Shown here: positions 15,298-24,115 of the stretch, in pieces | Position numbering within the stretch: position 1 is the first letter of the stretch | Layout of the letters: each line of letters starts with the position of its first letter | Assembly (NCBI RefSeq): GCF_020010905.1 | Contig: NZ_JAGJBY010000001.1 | Span: forward strand, 5,538,001 to 5,602,000 | Length of the DNA stretch: 64,000 bases | Direction: 5' to 3' | Source: Streptomyces acidiscabies | GTDB taxonomy: Bacteria > Actinomycetota > Actinomycetes > Streptomycetales > Streptomycetaceae | Made by a program: the position numbers and the translations under genes | The notes under the pieces: generated by a model | Databases searched by the model: none | Seen by the model: only the letters and a program-made list of their open reading frames with translations | What the model was told of the DNA's origin: nothing

Positions 15298-16267
15298 TCA
15301 CCGAAAGACCGCGAGCCGTGCCTCGCGTGGCCCTGACCAGCGTTTCCTGCCTTGGAACGTCTCTCTTTTCATGGTCGCGTTGAATGATTCGGCGGCGGCG
15401 TTGTCCGCGCTGGCGCCCACCGCGCCGCGTGATCTGGTCACGCCGGGATCAGCGCAGACCTGGGCGAACTCCTTCGACGCGGTCTGCGGCCCGTTGTCGC
15501 TGTGGAAAACGGCCCCGCGCAGGCCGTCGGCGCCCCGGGTGGCTGCCGCGGCTTTCAGCGTGTCGGTGACGAGCTCGGTGCGCATGTGGTCGGCGATCGA
15601 CCAGCCCGCCAGGCGTTTTGAGCACAGGTCCAACACCGTTACCAGACAGAGGAATTGGCCTCCCCCGGCCGGGAGACAGGTTATGTCGCCCACGTACTTG
15701 GTGTTCGGCAGCTCGGCGGTGAAGTCGCGTCGCAACCGGTCCGGCACCGGGGTCGCTGACGTTCCGGGATGGTGGTGCGAACCTTCTTGCGCGGGTGGAA
15801 GCCGACGATGCCCCCAGCGCGTATGACCCTGGCGACGCGCTTGTGGTTGACGCGTACGCCGTCGTCCCGCAGTTCGGCGGTGACGCGCGGAGCACCGTAG
15901 GTGCCGTCAGGCTCGGCGTGGATCCCGGCGATCCTCTCTGCGAGTTCGGCGTCCGCGCCGGCCGGCCACCGGTAGAACCCGGAGCGCGAGAGCTTCAGCA
16001 TCCGGCACAGCCGCTTGACACCGAAGGCGCCACGGTGATCGTCGACGAACTGGAAGCGGCTGCTCACCAGCTGGTCTCGCCCGCAGAATACTTCGCGGCC
16101 CTCCGCAGGATCTCCCGCTCGAGCTCGAGTTCCTTCATCCGTGCCCGCAACTGCCCGTTCTCCTTCTCGATCGCGCTCGCCCCGGCGGCGCCGGGCCGGG
16201 CGGCCTGCTCGGCGTCCCGCACCCACACGCGCAGCGTCTCGTGGCTGATGCCCAGGTCCTTGATCAA
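15298..16267 (-). pseudogene. inactivated IS3-family transposase (OrfA/OrfB)
   Basis: The OrfA part (16064-16267) has LGISHETLRVWVRDAEQ and a leucine-zipper-like REILRRAAKYSAGE, but its N-terminal half is missing. OrfB starts within the next stretch (HTH_21-type GTYGAPRVTAELRDDGVRVN), shifts frame near 15750, and continues as the integrase core with Asp in YVGDITCLP, Asp in VFHSDNGPQ and Glu in AAAESFNATMKRE. A TGA follows RLAVFR, yet the same frame goes on as ATRYNTRRRHSA, so the end carries a nonsense mutation. At least three lesions make it dead. Terminal repeats were not found. Confidence 0.8.
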
Positions 16268-16398
16268 GGGGCAGGCCTCGTGGGGTAGCAGGGCACCAAG
16301 GTCGGCTAGAGCGAGCGCGATGCCGGCCCTCCCGGTGAGGAAGCAGGTTGGCTGGTTTGTCGGGGTGCTGTCCAGCGTCGAGTGGACGGCCTGTTCAG

Positions 16399-16745
16399 TC
16401 AGCGTGTGGCAGGACAGGCGGAGGGCGCTTTGGAGTAGTACGCCTTCCTCTCACCGAGCCGCAGCGCCGCTTCGCGCTGGCCCTCGATGTTGTGGGACCG
16501 GAAGTAAGGTCCCGTGAAGGTGGGATCGTCGGCGTTGATGTGGATCGCGGACAGAGCATTGAGGATGCCGTCCACCCATTCCGGCCGGTTCCGGGCCTCG
16601 TCCGTGTCCTCGATCCGGAGCACGAACCGGCCCTGCTGCTGTCGGGCGACAGCTCAGTTCAGTTGTACGGGGCGGAGCGGGCGCCGCCGACGTGGAACAT
16701 GCTCGTCGGGGACGGGGCGAATCGGACACGGATGGTGTTGGACAT
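16399..16745 (-). pseudogene. glutamyl-tRNA synthetase gene fragment
   Basis: From ATG 16745 the sequence reads MSNTIRVRFAPSPTSMFHVG followed by GARSAPYN and a stop. After a frameshift it resumes as MLRIEDTDEARNRPEWVDGI, LNALSAIHINADDPTFTGPY and QREAALRLGERKAYY before being lost. These are the first about 115 residues of a class I GluRS, including the HVGG form of the HIGH motif. Probably a second-copy gltX-like gene decayed after truncation. Confidence 0.8.
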
Positions 16746-17140
16746 GGCGACAGGGTAATGACGTCGGGACGCTCAGGCGTCCCTGTCCGGTCTCCGGCAG
16801 GGCGTGGTGCCGGCCTCTCCGTACGTGGTCGTGGGAGGGGTCGGCTCGTTCCGCCTGCGGTGTCGCTCTCCGCAGTGCCCGATCGGATCAGTGGGTCGTC
16901 TCGAAGGTGAAGGTGTTTCATTCCGGGCCACTTCGTCGCGTTGTTCAGTTTGCGGGTGGTGTCCCGTAGACGGGTGAAGCGGAGCGGCCCGTCGTGGAGC
17001 CCTTGCAGGAAGACGTTCTCATGGGGTGACGGCAGGTCCAACTGTGTTGGACAGTCGTCTGATGGCCGAGGCGACGACGATCCGGACGGCACCCTGCCTG
17101 CGCAGCACCGTACGGCCGAGGACCACACCGGCAGGCAAAA
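16746..17140. other. intergenic decay zone
   Basis: No intact gene. On the minus strand a short stretch near 16930-17030 reads ENVFLQGLHDGPLRFTRLRD, reminiscent of the winged-helix start of an HxlR-type regulator, but it is too short and broken to call. Confidence 0.4.
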
Positions 17141-17350
17141 TTGTCACAACGCCGGAACCGGTACACGGTCATGGTCCCGCCAGGCGCACCGCACACCTTC
17201 GCCAACGTGACCGACGACCCGGCGGTCATGCTCAAGGCCTTCACTCCAGGCCTGTGCAGTACTTTCTGTGACCTCAAGGCCAAGGTGAAGTCCGGACAGC
17301 CGTTGTTTCATGACTCCGTCGCAGAGGTCTGGACGAAGCACGACACCGAA
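17141..17350 (+). pseudogene. cupin-domain protein fragment
   Basis: The frame contains YTVMVPPGAPHTFANVTDDP and AVMLKAFTPGLCSTFCDLKA, the second cupin motif and following strand of small quercetinase-like cupins (PPGxPHTFxN). The first metal-binding motif is absent and the frame runs into unrelated sequence after about residue 60. A relic in the same decay zone as the IS3 and GluRS fragments. Confidence 0.6.
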
Positions 17351-17526
17351 CCGTCAACCGAGTACCTCTCGTGTTCAGACGGCACTGACAGCCGGGGGGC
17401 AGGTGTCCTCGGCGGGTCCTCCGGCCGTCTTCACGCAATGCCCAACGGCTGGCGGGGGCACCGTGGTTACGTCCGCGCTGGACTGTTCCGGGCTGCTCCC
17501 GACAGCGTGCTCAGTGTCGACGCCTG

Positions 17527-17646
17527 TCAGCAAGTCCGTGTGGTGTCTCCGTTCTGATCGGCCGAGTGAAGCAGTTCGATGTCACGTTCCTCGTAGCGGA
17601 CGCGGGCCGGGGAGAAGTCGTACGGCATCTTGGCGGTGGCCTCCAT
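17527..17646 (-). CDS. 39-residue peptide ORF, unknown
   Basis: ATG 17646 is preceded by CCAGGAGGACGAGC, a strong ribosome site. The peptide runs MEATAKMPYDFSPARVRYEE, then RDIELLHSADQ, and ends GDTTRTC. The charged front and a Thr/Thr/Thr/Cys tail would suit a modified-peptide precursor, but no modifying enzyme is nearby. A second minus-strand frame begins upstream at GTG 17842 (TEAEAALDDAISLNEPHIED) and reads past this ATG. Both could be relics. Confidence 0.3.
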   Translation of the reverse strand: MEATAKMPYDFSPARVRYEERDIELLHSADQNGDTTRTC

Positions 17647-17846
17647 CGTGCTCGTCCTCCTGGTCCAGGGGGGGGCAGCGGGGACTCGTCCAGACCGGAT
17701 CTGGCGATGATGGCTGCCAGGGCGGGCTCGTGGGCACATCGCTGGAGGCCAGGTCTTCGATGTGGGGTTCGTTGAGGGAGATGGCGTCGTCGAGGGCTGC
17801 CTCCGCCTCGGTCACTCGGCTCTGTCGGACGTCGACGGACACGGGG

Positions 17847-18423
17847 CGTGCTCAAGTAGCCGGCCGTTTCTCGGCTTCGGGGCGCGGAGCCGGTGATGTA
17901 TTCGACTCCTCTTTTCGGAGAGGTCGATAAAAGTCTCAGACGAACGAGTTTCGTACAATGTGATATACTGGAACTACTCCGCCGTGTTAATGCATTTCGA
18001 TGCAATTTCCTTGAAGGGGCTCATGGAGTCGCGCGCTCTGTATGAATTCCTGCCGGGGGATCGGACGGTTCTCTGGGGTTCTGATGCGGCTTCCTTTCTC
18101 GGTGCCCATCTCGATTCCCGTCTCGGTACTCATTAGACAGGAAACCCCTGGAGTCGCCTTTGTTGCAGACCGGACGGCTTTTAACCCCTGCCGATGCTCC
18201 ACGCAACTAAGTACCCAGAGGGGTCCCTGAGGAGACGCACGGTGGGGCGGGCGGGTGCGTCGCCGGTCGGCGGAATTTCGCGCATGAAATGAATTGTTTC
18301 TAATTTTCCCGTTCATCCCTCTCTCGATTCAACCTCCTATTATTTTTCTAGGTGCACCCGGTTCGCCTCTACTTTGGATCGGTGATTCTTTCTTTCGATG
18401 GGGTGTGGAATTGAAGATGATCG
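17847..18423. other. AT-richer gap without a recognisable gene
   Basis: About 580 bp with clearly more A and T than its neighbours (for example around 17930-18000 and 18290-18350). No reading frame has Streptomyces-like codon usage and nothing is recognised. It borders the truncated conjugation gene, so it is probably foreign DNA or a junction. Confidence 0.5.
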
Positions 18424-18966
18424 TCATTTGAGGTGCCTTGAATTCTTCCAGGTGAAACGCGCTGACTGTCCGATTCGGGTTCCATTGCGCTGGAATGGCG
18501 AGATAATTGATGGCTGGTCCGGTAGGGGGTTGAGTGCGGACTTGACGATCGTTTTGAAGAAGCCGGTGATCGCGCTGTTGATGCCCTTGGCGATCCACCC
18601 GGAGATTCCGCCGCCTCCGCCCGTGTCGGGGACTGCGGCCGGGGGCATCGCGCTGGTGGTCGGCACGGGGGAGGGGGACGTACTGGGCTGCGGTATGCAG
18701 TCCGCCGCCGGGCACGACGAGGCCGTACCGGACGGCGTCGGTATCGGGCTGGGGGTGGCGGAGGTGGTGGGTTCGGGTGCTGGGGCGGGGCTCGGGCTCG
18801 GGTCGGCGACGGCGGTGAACACCGAGGCGCACACCGCCAGGACCACGAACCCGAGGACCAGGGCCCGGCGCAGACGCCGCCGTCCACGACGGCTCGGCGA
18901 AGCCGCCGGGGGATGGTCGCCAAGTGCCGATGTGGGACGGGGCGGTTGGGCGGACGGGGTGTCCAT
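18424..18966 (-). pseudogene. truncated TrbL-like conjugation membrane protein
   Basis: 180 codons. After a basic N-terminus and one membrane helix (ALVLGFVVLAVCASVFTAVA) comes a Pro/Ser/Thr-rich linker, then GGGGGISGWIAKGINSAITG and FFKTIVKSALNPL, the motif that opens the multi-span TrbL-like proteins of actinobacterial conjugative elements. Those are several hundred residues long. Here the frame passes into AT-rich unrelated DNA right after the motif and stops. ATG 18966 overlaps the pilin stop. Confidence 0.65.
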
Positions 18967-19394
18967 CAGGCGCCCACGATCCCTTTGAGGATCTCGACGA
19001 TCAGCGGTGCGAGTACGACGATGCCGTATCCCCAGCCGGCGCCTCGGAAGGCGGTTTTGGCCTTCTCGACCTCGCCCGGGTCGCCGCCGGCCGTCATGTA
19101 GCGCAGGCCGCCGATCGACAGGAACACGGTGGCCAGCGTGGCCGCGATACCCATGATCCAGTTGCGGATGTTGGTGAGGACCTCGTTCACGGACGCTGCC
19201 GCTCCCAGGGTCTGTCCGGGCCCGGCCGCTGACGCGGACGAGGCTCCCAGAAGGCACACCAGCAGCAGTACGGTCCCCGTGGTCACCAGCCAGCAGAGGG
19301 TCCAGTGCCGGTCCAGGACGAGAGCCCGGTTGAGTGCGGCGTGGCCTTGGGCAGCGGCGTGGCGGAGGCGGCGGAGAAGGGTTGCCTGTCGCAT
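18966..19394 (-). CDS. VirB2/TrbC-like pilin-type membrane protein
   Basis: 142 residues: a basic N-terminus, first helix WLVTTGTVLLLVCLLGASSA with an Ala-x-Ala cleavage region, then two hydrophobic helices in NWIMGIAATLATVFLSIGGL and GWGYGIVVLAPLIVEILKGI. The RYMTAGGDPGEVEKAKTAF loop between them is characteristic of the VirB2-like subunits of Streptomyces conjugative elements. GGAGG precedes ATG 19394. It overlaps both neighbours and sits just upstream of the TrbL-like gene. Confidence 0.75.
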   Translation of the reverse strand: MRQATLLRRLRHAAAQGHAALNRALVLDRHWTLCWLVTTGTVLLLVCLLGASSASAAGPGQTLGAAASVNEVLTNIRNWIMGIAATLATVFLSIGGLRYMTAGGDPGEVEKAKTAFRGAGWGYGIVVLAPLIVEILKGIVGA

Positions 19395-20332
19395 CAGTTC
19401 GCCTCCGGAGCCGAAGAGGAAGGGGAAGGGGGTGTGGAACCCCCGCACTTCAAAAGGCCGGATTCCGGGCCGGTTTTGGCCATGCCCGGCGCAGATTTCT
19501 CTGCGCGTTCCGTGCGGCGGTCTCCCGGCGGGACCGTACGGGGCAGAGGCAGAGCATCCATCGCGGTGCGGGCGGCGGGGTTCTCGTCGGGTCCGCTGCG
19601 GGCCTCGTCGTGGAGGAAGGCGGCGAGCCGGGCTTCCGCGCGGCGGCGGGTCTTGTAGGCGGCGTTCGGGGTGGTGCGGTGGCGGTCCGCCCAGTCGGTG
19701 ACGGTCGTGTCGTCGAGCCGGGTGGTCCCGATGAGGTCGGCCTCGGTCCGGGTGAGGACCGCTTCGCGGACCGCCCGTGCGAGGACGAGGTCGGGGTGGC
19801 CCCAGGGGGGTCGGGGTGCGGACGGCCCGAACCCCGGTGCGACCGGGGTGGGGGCGGCCAGGGCTTTGGTGAGGGCGGCATGTCCCTGCCGGTAGGCGGC
19901 CCACCGCAGTCGCGGCAGGACCCGGGGGCGGACCACGTCGACGGAGGTGAGTCCGTCCAGGAACCCGGAGAGGACTTCGGCCTGGATGTCGGACGGCTCC
20001 CCGGGGAAGCGATCCGCGAGGCGCCGTGCGACTCCCGCGAGGGCGGGCAGTGCCATGCCGGCGCAGGCCAGGACCCAGGCGGCGCCGTCGCGCCGGGAGC
20101 GGCGTACGAGGTGCGTCCACACGGCGTCGCGGGTGAGGCGGGGGCAGGCGGGGTGGAGGAGTAGTCCGCGCAGCTCGTCGAGAGGAACGGGTCGGTGCGG
20201 CAGGCCGTGGAAGCGGTGTCCGTCCACGGTCAGCGGGTCGGGTTCGGTGACCAGCAGGGCGAAGCGTTCCCGGACGGTGTCCAGCGGCAGAACGGGGGTG
20301 GTGCGACGGTGTTCGTGACGGGAGGAAACCAT
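19394..20332 (-). CDS. conjugative-element protein with sigma-70-like HTH
   Basis: 312 residues. The central part (PSDIQAEVLSGFLDGLTSVD, RPRVLPRLRWAAYRQGHAAL) recalls sigma region 2. Near residues 200-255, LTRTEADLIGTTRLDDTTVT and RTTPNAAYKTRRRAEARLAAF have the look of a region 4 helix-turn-helix. Such proteins precede pilin genes in actinomycete integrative elements, with no proven function. ATG 20332 follows GAGGAGG; the stop overlaps the pilin ATG. The C-terminal 60 residues are low-complexity and include the repeat unit at 19440-19481. Confidence 0.6.
   Translation of the reverse strand: MVSSRHEHRRTTPVLPLDTVRERFALLVTEPDPLTVDGHRFHGLPHRPVPLDELRGLLLHPACPRLTRDAVWTHLVRRSRRDGAAWVLACAGMALPALAGVARRLADRFPGEPSDIQAEVLSGFLDGLTSVDVVRPRVLPRLRWAAYRQGHAALTKALAAPTPVAPGFGPSAPRPPWGHPDLVLARAVREAVLTRTEADLIGTTRLDDTTVTDWADRHRTTPNAAYKTRRRAEARLAAFLHDEARSGPDENPAARTAMDALPLPRTVPPGDRRTERAEKSAPGMAKTGPESGLLKCGGSTPPSPSSSAPEAN
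19440..19481 (-). repeat. copy 1 of an inverted 42-bp sequence unit
   Basis: On the minus strand it begins GGCCAAAACCGG and ends CCGGCCTTTTGAAGTGCGGG. It resembles, in opposite orientation, the unit at 20600-20641. At protein level both read MAKTG-x-x-x-GLL-x-C. Confidence 0.5.
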
Positions 20333-20599
20333 GATCCGGCGCCTCCTCAGGTAGGGGAAAGGGGACGCCCCTACAGGACCGGACCGGCGCCAAGGAAACG
20401 CCAAACAGCGCCAATTGCCGTCGCACGACAGCAGGGGCCTCCCGCTGAAAGGACTGCTGAAAGAGGCGAGGTCAGACCCGGTCCGGGGAGTGTGAGCCGG
20501 CTCCCGCGCGGGGGCGGCCGGTCCGGGTTTCAGCCGTGATGCAGGTGTTCTTTCACCGGCCCTGCCGCACGGAGATCCGGAGGTTCTCCGGCGGGGCGT
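20333..20599. other. promoter-side gap of the sigma-like gene
   Basis: About 270 bp ahead of the minus-strand sigma-like gene. No gene is seen. It should hold the promoter for the three-gene conjugation remnant. Confidence 0.4.
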
Positions 20600-20641
20600 G
20601 GCTAAAACGGGGTTAAATCGCGGTCTTTTGGGGTGCAGGCG
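20600..20641 (+). repeat. copy 2 of the inverted 42-bp unit
   Basis: Begins GGCTAAAACGGG and ends CGGTCTTTTGGGGTGCAGGC; it shares the AAAAC, CTTTTG and GTGC blocks at like spacing with 19440-19481. The two copies face away from the sigma-like gene between them. Confidence 0.5.
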
Positions 20642-20660
20642 ACGTGTGGGCGCCTGCACC
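20632..20660 (+). promoter_or_regulatory. perfect 10-bp stem-loop in leader
   Basis: GGTGCAGGCG and CGCCTGCACC separated by nine bases, immediately followed by GAGGAG and the ATG at 20674. It could be an operator, an attenuator, or a structure in the leader of the DUF2637 operon. Confidence 0.5.
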
Positions 20661-20673
20661 GAGGAGACCGCGA

Positions 20674-21246
20674 ATGCGCACCCGCCACCGCACAAGGACC
20701 AGCCCCCGCGAGGACCGTCAGGACCGGAAGCCGACCACCCTCGCCCCGGTGGCCGTCGGCCCCCGGTCCGCAAGCGGACTCGGTGGCCCGACGGGAGCCG
20801 GGCATTGGTCGGCCCTCCGACTCCCGGGCGCTGGGGGAGTTGCTCCACCGACTCGTTGCCGCAGGAACCGGCCCGAGCAGTCCGCATCCGGACCACATCA
20901 CGGCATCCCCCGTCGCCCGTGCGACTACGGCCCCCGCGCGGGCGAGACCCGGGAAAGGCTCCGCGAGTCCGCCGAGGACACCGGACGGACTCCCACGACC
21001 GACGACCGGCCGCACTGCCCTCACCACCGACACACTCGGACCCCACACCTCCCCGGCCCCGCCACGGCGGAGCCGAAAAGCGGTGCGACACCTCGTGCCG
21101 CAGAGGCACCTAGGCGCGAGCGCCCGCCGAGGACCAGTGCATCGAAGCGGGTGGGCACGCGCGACGAGAAGCCGTTGCACCGGCAGACCGTTCCGGACCG
21201 CCCAGACACACGAACACCCGGAACACCGCGAGAGACCCGGAACTGA
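20674..21246 (+). CDS. Arg/Pro-rich hypothetical ORF coupled to the DUF2637 gene
   Basis: 190 codons from an ATG with a GAGGAG site; the stop overlaps the next ATG (TGATG). The product is an Arg/Pro/Thr-rich, low-complexity chain with no hydrophobic core, which GC-rich non-coding DNA also produces. The coupling and ribosome site argue for it, the composition against. No family recognised. Confidence 0.3.
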   Translation: MRTRHRTRTSPREDRQDRKPTTLAPVAVGPRSASGLGGPTGAGHWSALRLPGAGGVAPPTRCRRNRPEQSASGPHHGIPRRPCDYGPRAGETRERLRESAEDTGRTPTTDDRPHCPHHRHTRTPHLPGPATAEPKSGATPRAAEAPRRERPPRTSASKRVGTRDEKPLHRQTVPDRPDTRTPGTPRETRN

Positions 21247-21911
21247 TGCCGGGAAACGAGGACACCCCCAGACTCTCCGGCCGGCGCGCCCACGATCTCG
21301 ACACCTGGGTGCGCCCGTTGTGCGCGTTCACTGTCGCCGCAGTCGCCGCTTACGCCTCCTACATCCACCAACGCGACTTCGCCCTCCAGGGCGGCGCGGA
21401 CACGGTCAGTGCCGCTCTGTGGCCCCTCTCCGTGGACGGACTCCTCCTCCTGTCCACCGCCGGCCTCCTCAAGCACCCCGGGGAACTCTCGCGCCGCGCC
21501 CGCTGGTCGGTCCGCTCCTCCTTCCTCCTCGGGATCGCGGTCTCCCTGGCCGCGAACGTCGCCGCCGCCCCCACCGCACAGTGGAAACCGGTCCTCGTCG
21601 CCGGTTGGCCCCCGATCGCGCTGCTGCTCTCGGTCGAACTCCTCATCCACCGTCCCGAACCCCAGAACCCCGGCCCCGCGCCGCAGGGCCACAGCACCGC
21701 CGAAGGAACCGACCTCCTGCAACGAGCCAGAAACATCGACGCCCGGCACCGGGAGCGCCATCAACGCCCCGCCTCCGCGGAGACACTCCGCAAGCAGCTC
21801 CACATCGGCGCCGCCCGCTCCAGGGAACTGGCAGCCGCAGTCAGAGAACACCGGCAGCGGGCGGGTCGTACGGGGAAACGGGTGAATAAAAGCGGCCCGA
21901 GTGACAACTGA
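21246..21911 (+). CDS. DUF2637-domain membrane protein of a conjugative element
   Basis: 221 residues. Four hydrophobic helices lie in residues 25-140 (CAFTVAAVAAYASYIHQRDF; TVSAALWPLSVDGLLLLSTA; SFLLGIAVSLAANVAAAPT; WPPIALLLSVELLIH), followed by a basic HTH-like C-terminus (ETLRKQLHIGAARSRELAAA). DUF2637 proteins are typical of actinomycete integrative elements and plasmids, near replication or spread genes. The function is not established; the C-terminal part probably binds DNA. With the pilin-type genes it marks a conjugative-element remnant. Confidence 0.78.
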   Translation: MPGNEDTPRLSGRRAHDLDTWVRPLCAFTVAAVAAYASYIHQRDFALQGGADTVSAALWPLSVDGLLLLSTAGLLKHPGELSRRARWSVRSSFLLGIAVSLAANVAAAPTAQWKPVLVAGWPPIALLLSVELLIHRPEPQNPGPAPQGHSTAEGTDLLQRARNIDARHRERHQRPASAETLRKQLHIGAARSRELAAAVREHRQRAGRTGKRVNKSGPSDN

Positions 21912-22132
21912 AGAGGCAGACGATCTGCCGCAGCCGCGAACAGGCCCCACCCGGCAGGGTGATCAGGTTCGGGCGGCTGTCCGCACGGGTTCGTCGACTT
22001 GAGGCCACTTCCGTACAACCCGGCGCTACAGGCTGCCGTGCGCGCTTTGCTCTTTGTCGTTGGCGTGGTCCGGCCGGCCGGTGAGCAGGTGACGCGGGAA
22101 CGCCGGGCGAGTCAGAAGACGAGGAGCTGACA

Positions 22133-23915
22133 GTGGCAGTGAACGCGATCGAGACGGCCGGGCCGGGCGCGGACAGCGGGGGACAACCCGGCCTGGCGGC
22201 GGCTCGGGATCAGGTGCGGCAGAACCTGAGCGCATCCGTCGGCGAGGACGGCGCGGTGCGCAGTCCGTGCGCCAGCCGGACGCTGGAGACGGCGCTGCTG
22301 CTCGTGCTGCTGCGCCGGCGCGGCGGACACCGGGCCCGGGAGGAGGAACTCGCCGCGTTCCTGGCCACCCCGGGCGCCCAGGCCGGCGGGTTCGACACGG
22401 CGCTGGCACTGGCGGTCCTGCACGGCCGGAGTATCGGCACCGATGTGGTCGGCGGGGAACTCCTGGCCGGGTTCGACCACTTCTCTCTCACCCGCAAGCG
22501 GCTGCTGTTCGACGTCCACCTGGCAGTGACGGGCGCCGTCCCGTTCGAAGAATCGATACTGCGCCCGGTGCGGACGAAGAGCCGGAGCGGGGACAACACG
22601 GTCACCTGGATCGAGATGATCATGTTGAGCGTGCGGGTCCTGGTCGCCCATGGCCTCGGCATGGCCGCGCAGATCACCGACCGGGAGCGGGAGCGGCTGC
22701 TGGAACTGCTCGGTTCCAGCCGGGCGCCGGTGTGGGAGAATTACACCGCGGCGCACCTGCTCGCGCTGCTGGCCGTCCAGGAGTTCGCCCCCGCCCACCC
22801 GCTGCTCGAAGCCGGTGTCGGCGCGGTGCCGGCGTGCCGCAACAGCGACGGTGGAGTGCCGCCGATGCCGAACCTGGACGTGTTCAGCACCGGCCCGGCA
22901 GCCCTCGCGGGCGTGGAACCCGCGCTGCTGCACCGTATGTGCGACTACCTGACCGGACAGCAGATGCCCGACGGCGGGTGGGCGTTCGGCGAGTCCATGC
23001 GGCACAGCGACGTGGACGCCAGCTCCTACGCCGCCGCGTGCCTGGCCGCCGTGGACCCCGAGCGGTACCGGGAGGCCCTGCTGCGGGCCGGCCGGTACTT
23101 CCGGGCATCGTGGGCGCCGACGGCGGGTTCCCCACCTACGTGCCCGGTGACCCGTCGGAGGCCGGCATGACCGCCGACGCGGTCAGCGCCCTCGCCTGGA
23201 ACGGAACCGGCCACGGCGACCTGCTGGACGGCGCGGCCCGCTGGCTGCTGGACACCCAGCACGAGGACGGCACGTACGAGCGCAGCTGGAGCGTCTCTGA
23301 TTGGCTTAGTGATCCCTGGTGTTGCTCAGGGATGTGAGCCGATCGCCTGCGTGCCCTGGTTCTGGACGGCGGAACCGTCAGCCCTCGTGGCACGTCCCTC
23401 CGGACGCTGATCGGTGAGGTCTTGCGACCTCACCGAGGAGGGTGCCCGACGTCGCCTGGGCGCCGAGCGTGTAAATAACACACTGCCATAGGATCACTAC
23501 GATTCGCTAATCCAATCAGTGAGCCTGAGCGAGGCGAACACCATCTGGCGGGCGACATGGGCGCTGCACTCGATGCCCGAGGCGACCCGCACCGCGCTCA
23601 AGGACCGCATCGCCCGTGCGGACGACGCCTCCTGGCGGTTCCTCACCCGGGCGCAGAACGAGGACGGTGGCTGGGGCTACCGCCAGCACGTGCTACTCCC
23701 TGCTCGCCCTGTCGGCCATGGGCCGCCGCGCGGACGACGACGCGGTGCTGCACGCAGGCGTAGCCCACCTGCTGTCCCGCCAGGCTCCCGACGGCACGTT
23801 CACCGCACTGCCCGACCAGGTCGCCCCGCGCCCCCTGCTGTTCGACGCCCCGGTGTTCACCGACATCTGGGTCCTGCTCGCCCTGACAGCCTGCTCCAGC
23901 GACGCGGCCCGGTGA
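22133..23915 (+). pseudogene. broken class II terpene cyclase (squalene-hopene cyclase-like)
   Basis: Starts at GTG 22133 after GAGGAG. The alpha-barrel repeat signatures PDGGWAFGESMRHSDVDASS, GADGGFPTYVPGDPSEAG, NEDGGWGYR and APDGTFTALP mark a prenyltransferase/squalene-oxidase-repeat cyclase of about 520 residues. DVDA occupies the DxDD acid position, with the middle Asp kept. Lesions: a frameshift near 23107, a 223-bp insert at 23297-23519, and another frameshift near 23690. The end overlaps the start of a P450 gene, as in diterpene or drimane-type clusters. It was probably functional once; the product is unknown. Confidence 0.8.
23297..23519. mobile_element. 223-bp MITE-like insertion inside the terpene cyclase gene
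   Basis: Ends are CTGATTGG and CCAATCAG, with imperfect extension of the repeat inward. No target duplication is evident, and removing the segment joins the codons in frame (agc gtc t + tg agc ctg). The left part, CTTAGTGATCCCTGGTGTTG at 23305, matches 17 of 20 bases of the start of the IS607-type element at 24116. It holds no gene. Read as a non-autonomous relative of that element. Confidence 0.6.
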
Positions 23916-24115
23916 ACACGCCCCGGGCGGACGCCGCCCCCGCGCCGCTGCCGGTCGACCGGCCCACCCCGCTCGACCTGCCGACCGACCTCCAGCGGCT
24001 GCGCACCGACCTGCCCGTGGCACCGCCGGCCTTCCCCGACGGACCCCCGGGCTGGCTGATCACCCGCTACGACGACGTCCGCAGCGCGCTCGCCGACCCC
24101 AGGCTCACCAACTTC
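23912..24115 (+). pseudogene. cytochrome P450, N-terminal fragment
   Basis: GTG 23912 overlaps the cyclase stop. The 68 codons give a P450 start: PTDLQRLRTDLPVAPPAFPD, PGWLITRYDDVRSALADPRL, TNFF. The frame then enters an IS607-type element. The haem-binding end of a P450 lies at 31439-31655. About 270 middle residues are missing from the window, so this is not a simple split by insertion. Confidence 0.8.
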
